From: Russula earlei
Lineage: Eukaryota > Basidiomycota > Agaricomycetes > Russulales > Russulaceae
Direction: 5' to 3'
Length of the DNA: 64,000 nucleotides
Assembly: GCA_025769875.1 (NCBI GenBank)
Contig: JAGFNK010000171.1
Location: forward strand, 34,330-98,329
Of the stretch, positions 9,953 through 21,529 are shown one piece after another. The translations under genes were made by a program, and so were the position numbers. Every line of letters starts with the position of its first letter. Positions within the stretch are counted from its first letter, which is position 1. Under the pieces are notes generated by a model. The model was not told the origin of the DNA, did not search any database, and saw only the letters and a list, made by a program, of their open reading frames with translations.

Positions 9953-12731
9953 ATGAGCTTTGACGGCGAGCAGCTCCAACTATCACTCCTTTCCTGGCGA
10001 AGTGGAGGGAGAAGGAAGGCACTCCCTCGCAGAATGCACTTGTTCAACAACTCGGAAGGAAGGTCGTCGACGGCGATTTCAAGGCAATCCTATGCTCGCC
10101 CCTTGCCGGTGAGGTGCTGGCCCTTCGATCGGATGCTCTGAACGACTTTCTCCTTGCCCATAAAAAGCTGGTTCGCCTTTTCCACGCCATCGGCTGCTGG
10201 AGCCTACGAAAAAGAGCTCATCCATCTGCTCATGGCCGTAGCATGTCTCCATGCTTTCCTGCAGGCGAATTGGACGGGCCCGGACCTTGACTTCGCGCCC
10301 CTCTCCTTGCTGGACATCCCCGTGGAAAAACAGACGTTGGTCACAGAGGAGACCCTACAACGAAAGGCCGTCGCGGAGCTCGCCTGGGCAGGGGAACCCG
10401 CGTACCACCTCGCGCGAGCGACGTTCCTCTTCCGCCTTGCGCAGATCCTGCTCGATCTGCCCTATCACCACGCGCGATCGGCCGGGTGGTGGCGCTTGCG
10501 AGTGTGGAATGTTCACGCGCAGCTGCTCGACGAACCCGTCGCGTTCCCGAACGCCGCGCTAGAGGACGTCGAACGCGACCTCGCGGACGAGCCCGACCTC
10601 GTCGGCCAGTTCTGGCTCGAGCGTGGCCTGCTCGAGCACCGTCAATCAAACGACCGCGCGGCGCTGGGGTGCTTTGTGCGCGCCGCCCGCGCGACCGGCC
10701 TGCGGTACGAACTCACGGGCGCCCTCGGGAGGCGTACAAAGTTCCAACAGACCGATCTTACGCAGCTCGTGCTGCTTGCGGAGAGCAGGATCAGAATTGA
10801 AGGCGGAGTTGAGGAAAAAGGGAGGAAGTCGAAGGACGGGGAGGGGGATGAGGCTTCAGGAGGGGCGACTCGAGGTGCGGCACTCGAGTTGACGACGAAG
10901 GGGCTACCGGAGACTTTGGCGCTCAACGACGACACGCTCTTGGAGCACACCGAGTTCACATCATCTAACCCTGCAGCTCTTGGGTCGCACCTTGGCCATT
11001 TGGACCCGTCTAACCAGCCAGCGCTGCACCCATTGGACCAGTGCATCCTGCTCTCCCTCTGCCTCAATGTTCGCAACACCTCTCCGGCTCACGGTCTCAC
11101 GACGGAGCAAATGACGCCTTACGTCGCGCGTGTAATCTCTCACCCTGAAAATTGGTCCGTGCACACCATGGCGCTCCTCTTGCGCTCCCGCCTCGAGGCA
11201 CACCGCACGCGGACAGTCGAACGCTCCACGCTCCAGCTGCAAGCCCTCATCGACCAGATGCCCACGGACGACTCGACGCCGGCGGAGCGCTTGCGCTTCC
11301 TGCACGCGCTCCCGCTACCGAGCAAGTGGGAACTGGAGCGTGAGCTTGCATTACACTTTCTATCACTCGGTGTTGTCAAGTCCGCGCTCGCGATCTTTGA
11401 GCGTCTGGAAATGTGGGAGGAGGCCGTCAGATGCTGGCAGGCGACCGAGCAGCGCGACCGCGCGCTCACCGTCGTGAATGACCTCCTCGCGGGGCGCAGG
11501 GCCGAGGCAGAGGCCGTGCTTGTACGGGGCAAGGCGAATGTCCATGGGTCCGCGGCGGGCGCAGTTGGATGCGGCGCGCGAGGCAAAGCTGTGGTGTCTG
11601 CTCGGAGAGCTCGAGCCCGAGCGGGCGCGCGAGCATTTCGAGCGCGCGTGGGCGGTTTCGGGTGAGACGTCCGGCCGGGCGATGCGCTCCCTTGGCGGGT
11701 ACTTGTTCGCACGGGATGAGTATGCAGAAGCCGCACGGTGCTTACGGCGCGCCGTCGCAATCAATCCGTTGTTCTCGCGGTCGTGGTTCATCCTTGGCTG
11801 CGCCTGCTCGCGCGAGGAAGATTGGGAAGGTGCCCGTGTGGCCTTCACGCGTTGTGTCACTATTGACGATGAGGATGCCGAGAGCTGGAACAACCTTGCG
11901 AGCGTGTATCTTCGTATGGACTACGTTCCGGGGAAGAATGTGTCCCAAACCGAGGTATGTCGAGCAGCCGCCGCTTCGTTATTATCTCACCCACTCAGCA
12001 GACCTCGTACAAGGACAAGGAGGCTTCTTTGAAGGCCGATCGAGCTGCTACGATCCCATTCGAGAATCAGATGCTCGCATTCCGCGCTCTCAAGCAGGGT
12101 CTCAAGTTTCACTATGAGAATTGGCGGATGTGGATGAATTACACGGTTGTTGCAATGAACGTCGGAGAACTCGCAGAGGCCTGTCGTGCACTCGGACGTG
12201 TGGTCGAGGAGCGGGCAGCCTAAAGTGGGCTCCGAAAGCGTGGACGCCGACGTACTCGACCGTCTCGTGGACGCAGCGACACGCGTGACTCTCGACGAGC
12301 CCGGAAGCACGGTCGCCAGCCCGAACGAAGGCCAGAACCTGGTGCGTCGCGTGGACGACCTCTTCGTGCGGGTGCTCCTTCCCCGCGTTTCCTCTGCCCG
12401 CATCTTTCGGGCACGTGCTCGGCTGCTTCTCTTTCAGAACAGGTTGCCTTTAGCGCTGGAGGCTTACCTGGAAGGTTACCGTGCCGGCATCGCGGGCCAG
12501 ATGGAGGCAGGCGAGACAGATGTGGAACGCTGGCGCGAGGGCGTGAGGGAGGTAGAGGAGATCTACTACGTGCTCGTTAATCATGGCCCAAAGGTTGAAG
12601 GGTCAAAGTGGAGGCTTCAGGCACGAAGCATTGTGCGAACATTCATGGGGCGGACGAAGGACTTCGAAGAGGAGGCTGAGTGGTCGCGATTGGTAGGGCT
12701 GTTAGAGGATCTGAAGGAGGGCGGGGCGTAG
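9953..12731 (+). CDS. TTC27/Emw1-like TPR protein, with apparent frameshifts
   Basis: Coding segments are about 9953-10190, 10194-11521, 11565-11954, 12002-12220 and 12222-12731, with true introns at 11522..11564 and 11955..12001. The family hallmark NWTGP follows HLLMAVACLHAFLQ, and later TGALGRRTKFQ, TPR helices such as ARCLRRAVAINPLFSRSWF and SWNNLASVYLRM, and HYENWRMWMNYTVVAMNVG are typical of TTC27, the human relative of fission yeast Emw1 (a cell-wall and morphology factor). The frame shifts by +1 between AIG and AYEKEL near 10192 and again at the sequence GCAGCCTAAAG near 12220, neither with room for an intron. The first 50 nt are also ambiguous, so the start codon is not settled. Confidence 0.72.
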
Positions 12732-12907
12732 GGAAGTAGCGGTAGATGGCGAGATGCAGGCTCGGTTATCCCCAAATGCCACCCGTTACGACATCATACA
12801 CACTTCGCAACGTCCACGAAGCACGAAGCATAGGTGCTCATATAGCGCTCATACTTTGTTATCGAATGGTGTCCCTAAGGCCCTAGAGGTGTTAACACAA
12901 CTTGTCC

Positions 12908-15228
12908 ATGGCCCCTAGCACAACCCCGTCTCTACTATCAGAGGAGGGGAATCCACCTCTTACAACACGTGCCCAAGTCCCCTCCCCCCGGCCTCCCCTC
13001 CGCACCCTGTCGTCCTTTGACAACCTCGTCGTCCTCGTCAACTATGAAGAACATCTCCGCGAAGCCCGCAAGATGGTGTGGCGTGAGCGCGGTGAGCCTG
13101 CTGTCGAGATCCATGACTTGTGGGAATGTCTCGAGCACGGTGTTCGTGGCGGCGCCCGTACGTTCAAGCCATTGCTCCTTTCCGGTCTCGAGATGGACCC
13201 CGCCTATTTTCTTTTCAGGAGCTGGGACTCTTGCCTTTGCGATCCGCTCTGGCGTCAATTTCATCCTTCTCTTGGCACGCATCCAACGTGTCCGAAAGGC
13301 GCCTAGGTCCGTCGAGAGACCTCCTGCTCAATCGCTTATCCTGATCCTATTGCTGGGCAGAGAGACACGTATCTCGCTTCTACAGCATGCGCTCTTTGGA
13401 AAGGACTCTTTCCGTTTCGGTGCCATGCTTGGTTCGTCCGATGCCTGATTCACGCTGTGATGGACTTACGTCGAGTTTCCAGGGAGCTTTGTCGCTCTCT
13501 ACCGGATCCTTCTCAACGCATTTCCCTTGCTTTTCCCTGCAAATGTCCCCTTTTCCATCAACATACGTCGTCTGACCGAATTGCTATTTTCCTCTTCGGA
13601 GCTCCGCGGCTCGGCTATCGGGAATGCGTCCCAATTCGCTCAAGAGACTGATCAGTCACCCGACAATCCTCTGGTCATGACGAAGAATGCCCGGCTGTCG
13701 TCCGCTGCGCAGGTACACCAGATTTGGCTCCGCAAGAGATCAGCGCGATGGCATTCGATTGTAGCGGGCGCTGTTGCGGGAGGTGTTGCTATCTGGTTCG
13801 AGACTCTTTCGCGGCAGAAAGTCATTGCGCAACAGCTATTTGTTCGGCGAGTGACTTAATACGGACTGCCTTGCTGAAGCTCAACATTTGCGCATTCATG
13901 ACATAGCGGTCTTCAAGGTTCGTACAATGCATATTCAGAGAAGCGCGGATTTCGCATCCCCCATGGGGACGTTCTTGTCTTTGCTCTCTCGTGGGTCCTG
14001 GTCCTTTCATGCGTGCTGCTATCCTCATGGCTTTCGAAAGATGCGCTCAAATCATGTATGGCTTTTTGTTGCGTCCTGACACACTCCCAAAGTCATATAC
14101 AAGCTGGTGCGTCAACATGCTGCTCTCCGGCCGTGACCACCTGGAATTGGTTTCTGGACGTGCAGGATCAACACAGCAGGACGCATCCCAAAAGAAGCGG
14201 TTTCGATAAACCGCGGCATGGTTCGAAATGGCACCTTCGACCCTGTGGACTTGGAGCTCATTCTTTCCCGCCCTGTATGGTCCCATCCATCTCCACCCAC
14301 TCGTTCTTGCTGTTAACACGTCGCCAGGACCTGCATCCTGGGAACGTCACCGCTCTGGATGCTTGGCGTGTGACGCTCCCGCCGTATGGCCCATGTTCCG
14401 CTTCGCATCCGCATGCCGCGAGCTGCCCGTTGGTCCCGATCGATCGTTTCTTTAATGTTTTCAGATGGACGCTCCCGATATATGGTGCATTGCATCTTGT
14501 CCCTATGTTGCTCTTCAAGCGCAAGGCGGTTTCCCGTGAACCAGTACCAATGGTGTTACGTGCGGGATGGGGTACTACGCGTAGTGCCGCGTTCCTGGGC
14601 ATGTTCGTTGCCATATACCAAGGTGCGATGACACCTCCCATCCATAGAAGGCACGTCGAGGCTTACATGCGGACTGGTGGCCAGGCTACTATTGCGCCAC
14701 GCAGAATGCGCACCGTGCGCTGGTGGGAAGGTCGTACATCCCCAAATGGCTACTTGCCTCGCTCGTCTCCAAGCCGTCGTATTGGCTCGCCGGCATGCTC
14801 TCGGGACTTTCCGTTCTCATTGAGGCAAAACATCGGCGTGGAGAACTTGCGATGTACGTGCTGCCGAAGGGCCTCGAGAGTGCGTGGGTCGCTGCGCGGG
14901 GGAAGGGTCTCGTGTTCCGAACTGGCAAGCACGGGAACGCATTGGTGAATTTTGCTTTCCATGGGGAAATTTGGGCTGACATTGACACGCACGCACGCAC
15001 CTTCCTCTAGTTAACTGCGATCGGGATGGGAATGGTCATGGTACGTTTTCCGCGCGACCACGTTAATTCCTGACATTAAAACCCATCTTTCAGAGCACGT
15101 ATCAGGTTGGTACCTCTAGATTGATTGTCTGTCGTCGGCTGAACTGACGCTCTCCCCTGAAGAACGACCCGCAGCACTTGTCTGGTTTTGTGCGGCGGAT
15201 ATTGTATCAGTTTATTGGGCCAAATTGA
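12908..15228 (+). CDS. TMEM135-like multi-pass membrane protein
   Basis: Eleven exons: 12908..13157, 13219..13431, 13483..13846, 13907..13990, 14041..14106, 14166..14274, 14328..14622, 14685..14944, 15011..15040, 15094..15105, 15163..15228; 582 aa with every phase closing. The segments GGARAGTLAFAIRSGVNFIL, SIVAGAVAGGVAIWFE, AQIMYGFLLRPDTLPKSYTSW, FRWTLPIYGALHLVPMLLFKR, LRAGWGTTRSAAFLGMFVAIYQ, AMYVLPKGLESAW and the end RRILYQFIGPN match the TMEM135 / PMP52 family order. Animal TMEM135 acts in mitochondrial fission and peroxisomal lipid metabolism. The intron 13847..13906 appears to be GC-AG, and one exon is only 12 nt long (AGCACGTATCAG). Confidence 0.85.
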
Positions 15229-15375
15229 GAGAGGATATATTATGTTCATTACAGATTGACCCCATGTCACATATCACAAACGTGACATCTGTCACGATTT
15301 TGCACTGCCCTTGCCAAGACCGAATATGATGTGTCCTCCCTTTTGTTGCCGCGCTCTCAGCTCTTACAGCTCCCA

Positions 15376-16735
15376 ATGTCTCAAATCAGAGGAAGGAACT
15401 TCAATGTTGGGGCCATGCCTACCCCCGCGGTGAGCGCAGGTATGTGTCATTCTCGTTTTCGATGTCTTGTTACAAATATGTATAGATGAGCGCCTTTCTC
15501 CCCCGCGGCCAGTGCAAGATCAGGTGCCACTACACAGCGCATCCAATCCTTTTGACGAATCGGAAGCGTCATTCTCCAAGTATCTAGAGAGGGAAAGCGA
15601 AAAGCTCAGGAGGGCTTGAGAGCCTGAGCGCTGATGCCCATGATATTCGTATATTTGTGCGTGCCCGCTATGTCCCCTCTTCACCTGAATGCTCAATGTA
15701 GACGACAGCAGGCTGCCCTACTCTCTGCCACTGTCGCGACACTCATAGGTTCATCCATCCGTGGCCTCCAAATAGACCCGCTCGATAGGTGGGCATTCTA
15801 TCTCGCGAAGACCTACGAGCTGCTTGCCGACGCCAAAGAGTCTCCCAATGCCTCGCTCTCCGACACTTTTGTCGATCCCTCCAATTTCTCTCCGGCGAAT
15901 TCGGTCATCTGGATCAACTCGTTCTGGTTTCTGAGTCTGGTCGTCAGCCTGACCTGCATCATATTGGCCTCGTTGTGTCAACGATGGGCAAATGATTACT
16001 GCACCAGCGTTGCCACTCAGCCCCGGACCAAGTCACGCATCACGGCGGGGTCTCGTGGGCACGTCGGCACTGAAGACGAGCTGCGCTTTCCATGGTTGAT
16101 CGAAGCACTGCCATCGCTGCTGCGTCTTTCCCTGGGCCTATTCTTCGTGGGGTTTGGTGTATTCGTGTTCAACCTCACTGCAGACTTTGGGACAGCACAG
16201 GCCATACTCCTAACAGCCGGTTCCCTCATCAGTCCGCTTCTTTGCTTCTGGCACACATAAAATCGAATGGCTGGTGTCCTGGTTGGCATATTCTATTACA
16301 CTATCACATCGAGGATTATCTATTTACTTCTTCGAAGGTCGGGTTTTACCGTGTGGAGATCACCGGACGGTCTCGCAAGAAACTATGCTCAGGAGCTCTA
16401 CAGTCGTACGTCGAGCGCGCGTCCTCAATGCAGATCTTCTACTGGATGCCTTTCGACCAACAACGATATATTCCTTGCGACGTCAGCTCCGGCATTACCA
16501 GTGGTTCACGCCTTCCTTTCTTCGCACATGCTTGGAGTTGCGGAGCCTTGATATTGATGAAGCCAGTCCCAATTTAACTGAGTTTTGTTCTCTGTGGGTC
16601 GTTTGCATATATTTCTGCCCTTGGACATTCCTGACGTGCAGGACAGAATCAAGTATCCTAACGTTTTGTTGTTTGATCGACCTCGCAGTATTGTCCCGTG
16701 AGGGGCAGTTCTGATTGGACCCTTGTTCACCTCGC
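15376..16735 (+). pseudogene. Broken DUF6535 copy 1
   Basis: The exon layout of the other DUF6535 genes is visible: a short first exon (15376..15439), a second exon from 15486 with SFSKYLERESEKL, and a third exon with the membrane core (QAALLSATVATLIGSS, VIWINSFWFLSLVVSLTC, LRLSLGLFFVGFGVFVFNL). The second exon meets a stop at 15616 unless one base of a GGG run is skipped, the join to exon 3 is out of phase, and the membrane core ends at a stop at 16258. Downstream, fragments such as FRPTTIYSLRRQLRHYQWF and LTEFCSLW lie in other frames. I read it as a decaying copy; indel errors could exaggerate the damage. Confidence 0.6.
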
Positions 16736-16740
16736 TTGAA

Positions 16741-17781
16741 CCCATCCCGCATAGAAAAGTGGGACCTCACCATTCTCATCAGGTTCAACTTTGACCACTT
16801 TACATTTCATCAACCACCGCTCTTCGAAGCCACGTTTCCTAGACGGGAACCAACCATCGACATCGGAGATTTACCCGATTTTCCGAGTTCAGTCCCTTCC
16901 TTAGTACTCGATCAGGCTCCTTCGCGTCCTTGAAATCAAACAGCAATACCCCGCGAGCTCGCTCACGGTATAGATATCACCGCCCCCCGTTCATCTAGAG
17001 ATGCGTATGTCCAGACCGTCCTATGAAGTTATTCGAGTACGCCAACTTCCGATCACTCCGCTGGATGAGGCACATAGAACGGGTCGAGAGCATACCTAAC
17101 AACCTCTCTTGCACAATCTCTTTTGCTGATGAACGATCATATTGGGACAAGTCCTCGTAGTCAAGTCGTCCAGAACTCAGGAGGTGCCAGTATCCAGTTG
17201 ACTCTTGATTGCGCTCTTTTGCAGCATCGAGCGCGCTGAAAATAACAGCCCTCCTGGCGATGGCTATTCAGAGCCTATAGATGAGAAACAATCACAAGGC
17301 ATGCCTCCGAAACGTAGCCTAGAGTGAACCTGTCAAGCAAATCCAAGAGCTTACCGTTCTATACTATACGCCACCATCAGAACGGGGCCAAAATGACCAC
17401 ACGACGTTGGCTTTATGGTCGAGCGTTTGGTCTCCGTGCACGACAGGGCTGTGAGGAAGACGAGAACTTGTGTGGATGCTCCACCAGTGGTTGACGTTTT
17501 GTGGAGGCAGTGATTCAGGTCCCATCAGCCGAGACAAAGTGAACAGCTGAACAACAAGCTGGCGTTACAAGCTCTCACGGTGGAGCGTGAAGGGAGTCTC
17601 TGTGATCTGTATCGGGGAGTACGATAGCATTGCTTGTAACGTACTCTTACGTTGAAGGCTGTTCGTCGCATCGCCACTCGCATCATGTCGGCGTGAGCGT
17701 CGGTCCGGCTTGGGTTATTTAATAAAATAAAATAAAATAGCATCGCTTCTCCCCTCCCCCTCCTTCCTCCCGTCCCCTCCA
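16741..17781. other. Non-coding stretch between DUF6535 copies
   Basis: No gene supported. It ends with an AAATA-type repeat (about 17721-17740) and a C/T-rich stretch just before the start of the next DUF6535 gene, typical of a fungal promoter. Confidence 0.5.
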
Positions 17782-20102
17782 ATGTCTCAACCTCTTAATA
17801 ATACCAGTACCGGTATTGATGCTGCAGCACCGCAGGATCACCATATAGGTGCGAGTCCGCTTCTTCATTATTCTCATACTCTGAACACCCTCTATAGATA
17901 TCAATCCTCGCCCTCCCGACCCCGCAGACATGGATCCCGACGAGCAAGATCGGGTGCAGCAAGATCAAGCCCTTCCGGGGGAGTCCAACTTCTCCGATGG
18001 TTCTGGGCCTCTGTTTTCTATGTATCTTGATATGACTCTGGAGGAAGATACGAAAATGGTGGAAAGTTGGAAAGGAGATGCTGACGGAATGCTCATCTTT
18101 GTGGGTATTCGCCCTACCTCCCGTGCTTTTGCCCATAGTGACGGAGAAATCGTAGACTGGTCTGTTTTCCGCTGCCGTCGCGGCTTTGCTCGCAGTATCT
18201 ATTCCGGACATTCGGCCAAGCTCACAGGACAACTCAGCTTTTTATCTTGCACATATCTATCAGCAACTCTCCCAATCGCCGGTTTCCATCCCCGCCACCC
18301 TGAACGATCCCTCCGCACCATTTTCCGCGCCTACATTGGCCGTTTGGTATAACGGGCTCTGGCTCTTGAGCCTCGTCATCAGCCTTACCTGTGCCCTATT
18401 GGCGACATTGCTACAACAGTGGGCGCGTCGCTATCTGCGGGTCGCCTACCCACGGTTAAGCCCCTACAAGCGAGCACGTATTCGTGCGTTTTATGCGGAC
18501 GGTGTCGACAAATTGCACGTTCCGTGGACGGTCGAAGCGCTCCCAGCGTTACTACACATATCCCTGTTCCTCTTTTTCGCCGGCCTTGGGGTGTTCTTGT
18601 TTGGCATCCATCTTACTCTCTTCAAAGTGGTGATGGCATGGATTGGGCTATGCGTCGTTGTGTACGGATACATCACCTTCTTGCCGATCTTTCACAAGAA
18701 CAGCCCCTACTCTGCACCGCTTTCTGCGACTGCCTCCTTTTGTCTCACGGGCTTACGATATGGCTTCTTCCGACTTCTTGAAAGGTATCCCAACCTCAAT
18801 CTCCCCATCTTTTGGAGGTATCGCGATCAAGGTGCAAGGACGAGCCAATCCAAGAACTTCTTTTCGCACAGCATGCGCGAGACTGCAGAGACATTCGCTC
18901 TCCAGCTAGGCCCTGATATTGACTATCGTTCGCTGTTGTGGGCGTTCAAGTCTTTGGATGAAGATAGGGAACTCGAGCAATTCTTTGAAGGCGTTCCTGG
19001 CCTCTGTGACTCGAAGGACGTACCGAACGTCCAGCAAGATTTCATCAGACAGAACGAGAAGCCGCTATCAAAAGCGTTGATTGGGTTGATGGACCGTACC
19101 TTGTCATCTAACTTGGTTTCCGAGACTGTGAAGCGACGTCGGATGATCATCTGCACTAAAGCCGTCGAGGCGACATCCCTTCTTGGACCTTGGTGGATCT
19201 TGCATCGGGTTCTCCTCGGAGATTGGCAAAAATTTCTGGGATGCATCGAATTTGCGCATTACGTACAAAATCTGACCATCAACCACAATGTCACCGCTTT
19301 CTACGCCAAATGTGTGGCCGCTGTCACCACCGCGAGCGTGCGAGAACGCGATGAATCCTGGTTTCAGCTCGCGAGTGGCCAATTGAATGTCTCAAAATCA
19401 TTCCTCAAGAGCTATCTCCCTCAGGAGGACAGTGTGCTGCTCGCTAATGCTATTTTCATCATTCGGCAGATCATTGAAACATTCTCTGGATCAGCGGGAC
19501 ATCACAGAGAGAATCTGATTAAAGCGTCGTCGAAGACCCTAGAATCGGTTTGCAAGTTCGATGCCCGAAAAACCTCGCCAGAACTTCAGCACGAGTTCTG
19601 TAGCTTGTGGAATCAGCTTGTAGAGATCACGCAGACGAACTCACACCCTCACAACATATACATGTCCACCGAGGCACTCAAGCATCTTCGCAAGCCATAC
19701 CTCTCGTTACATGCTGGCACCAACACATTTGAGAAACCATCTACCGACCATCACGCACAGTTATACCCCACCTGCAAAGATCTTAAACACGCTCCTTCCA
19801 AACCCGTCGCAGAATTGCAACTAGACGAGCCGCCACCACCCGAGGCAGCAAACGCGCCTCCTACACCCGACATCGCGGCTATCCCTGGCTTGCCCCCTGC
19901 AATCCCGCCAATGCCTCCTGGCTCACATCGCTATCCTCCCTTACCATTAGCTCTCCCCCCCCCTTTCCCATTGGCGACTCCATTCAACTCTTATTTGGGT
20001 GCTTATCCTCCAGAGGCTTCACCACCTTTTCCTACGCCACAAATTCCGCCCCTTCCTAGCCGAAACGCATCCATAGCGACTACTGAACCTGACTCACAAT
20101 AA
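17782..20102 (+). CDS. DUF6535 membrane protein, copy 2, proline-rich tail
   Basis: Three exons, 17782..17848, 17898..18100 and 18156..20102; 738 aa. Exon 2 carries the family start pattern GPLFSMYLDMTLEEDTKMVE and SWKGDADGMLIF; exon 3 starts TGLFSAAVAALL. Hydrophobic segments follow at WLLSLVISLTCALLATLLQQW, ALLHISLFLFFAGLGVFLFG and VVMAWIGLCVVVYGYITFLP, giving about four membrane spans. The soluble part has DIDYRSLLWAFKSLDED and a conserved end region (LQHEFCSLWNQLVE, LRKPYLSLHAGT). The last 80 residues are proline rich. The function of DUF6535 is unknown; it is a fungal family common in mushroom-forming species. Introns fall at the same places and phases as in the other copies. Confidence 0.85.
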
Positions 20103-21016
20103 TGTACAGTGACTTCGCCCTCTAGGCTGAGCAACGGAGGGACGTGGAAGCACCGTCGGCGCCGACTTCCCATCAGCTTTTCCCAGCTCGCAGTGTCATA
20201 ATATACCCCGTAGTTCCTTTGATCCATTGGAGGAACATACTCACTCGCCACACATATACCGTAAGACTGTGTCGAATGAAGCAGTTCCTATTTTACACAG
20301 TCCATGCTTATCACGATAGTCGGATATTCTCTTCTATGCCTTCTCGTTCCTCTGATCAAAGTTTTGCGTCGTGATCTTCGGAGTTTTAGGGTTTCGAAGC
20401 GCTTTGAAGTTATCTACTATTGTCATTATCGAGCAGCGTGTCACCGATCACCCAGGAGTGTCAACTCCACCTGATCACCCACTCCCAATTCCCATTTCCT
20501 TTCATCCTTGCTGCCTCGTTGTCTTACGATATATATACCCTTCGACGTCGAGGTAGACAGGCCCATGATCGATCTTATTCCCTATTTCAAACCATATGTA
20601 CTATTGTGAAGCATGTGCGTGCTGTCGCGGATGGAGCCTGGACGAATGGCCCGGGACGCCTAACATACTGTCGTGTAGATATCAGAAGCCCTTCAGAGAA
20701 ACATTTCGTTCTACCTTTGAACTACTGAGACCTTTCCGGTTCAAAGAACCCCTATACACAACAGATCCCGAAATGTTAGGATCACTATCAACCAGTAATT
20801 TACATGACCGAAGCGTAGTAATGCGTAGGACGACCTCATCGCGCGCGAACTCCATATGATATTTATGGAGTTCTGCCATTCGCTGCAACGGCCATCACGA
20901 CATCATCACGCAGTCAAGAAGCTATGGTGGCGAAATTCGCAGAACGTAGAGGACAGAGTCTGTCGTTGCATGTTCCCAATCGAACCAGCCCGTCTGGGAG
21001 CAGTCGCCCAGCATAA
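20103..21016. other. Intergenic stretch between convergent DUF6535 copies
   Basis: Only overlapping short frames without motifs. It should hold the 3' ends of the convergent genes on either side. Confidence 0.5.
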
Positions 21017-21529
21017 TCAGGGACCGGAGATGCGGTGGGTGCCCCGAGCCACGTCAGGCGATGATGGCGGTGACGCCCCTTCATTGGTGCGAACGAGGTC
21101 CGGGTCGTCGTGAGGAACGTCGCGTTCGTCCGATGCAGTGGAGTGTGATGATATCGTTCGGGGGTTCGAAATAAAAGTCGCCGGCGGAGCGACGAGGGAC
21201 GACGTGGATGCCGAAGGCGAGGGCGAGGTAGGAAAGCCTGATTGCGGACTCGAAAGGGGCGTGCCGGTGAGGGTGACGGCTCGAGCTGGGGGGGGAGGCG
21301 GGGCGTCGGGTGCCGCTGAAGGAGACGGCGTGCCGGTCGCGGAGAGGGCAGAAGACCCGACGATGCTTTCCGCCGCGCCCGAGACAAACCCGTGGAGGAC
21401 CGCGTGTTGTGTCGAGTCGGTCGAAGCGGTGGTGCGCTGGCCTCGAGGGGAAGCGGAATCAGAAGGCGCGACGCTTGGGACGGGCTCGGCGGGCACGTCG
21501 TCCAACGACGACGGCGGCGGAGCATCAGG
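21017..21529 (-). other. Open tail in frame with DUF6535 copy 3 beyond its stop
   Basis: After the TGA stop at 21530-21532 the same minus-strand frame stays open for 171 codons, ending at a TGA at 21017. The translation is Pro/Ser/Ala/Thr rich (for example PDAPPPSS, then DDVPAEPVPSVAPS), like the disordered tails of the sibling genes. It probably was the original C-terminus, cut off by a nonsense change, or it is reached by read-through. Confidence 0.5.

Noticed and set aside
10109..10202. Possible 94-nt intron in TTC27 that would avoid one frameshift
   Set aside because: It would remove a stretch (LALRSDALNDFLLAHKKLV) that fits the family in length and character; a single surplus base near 10192 explains the data better.
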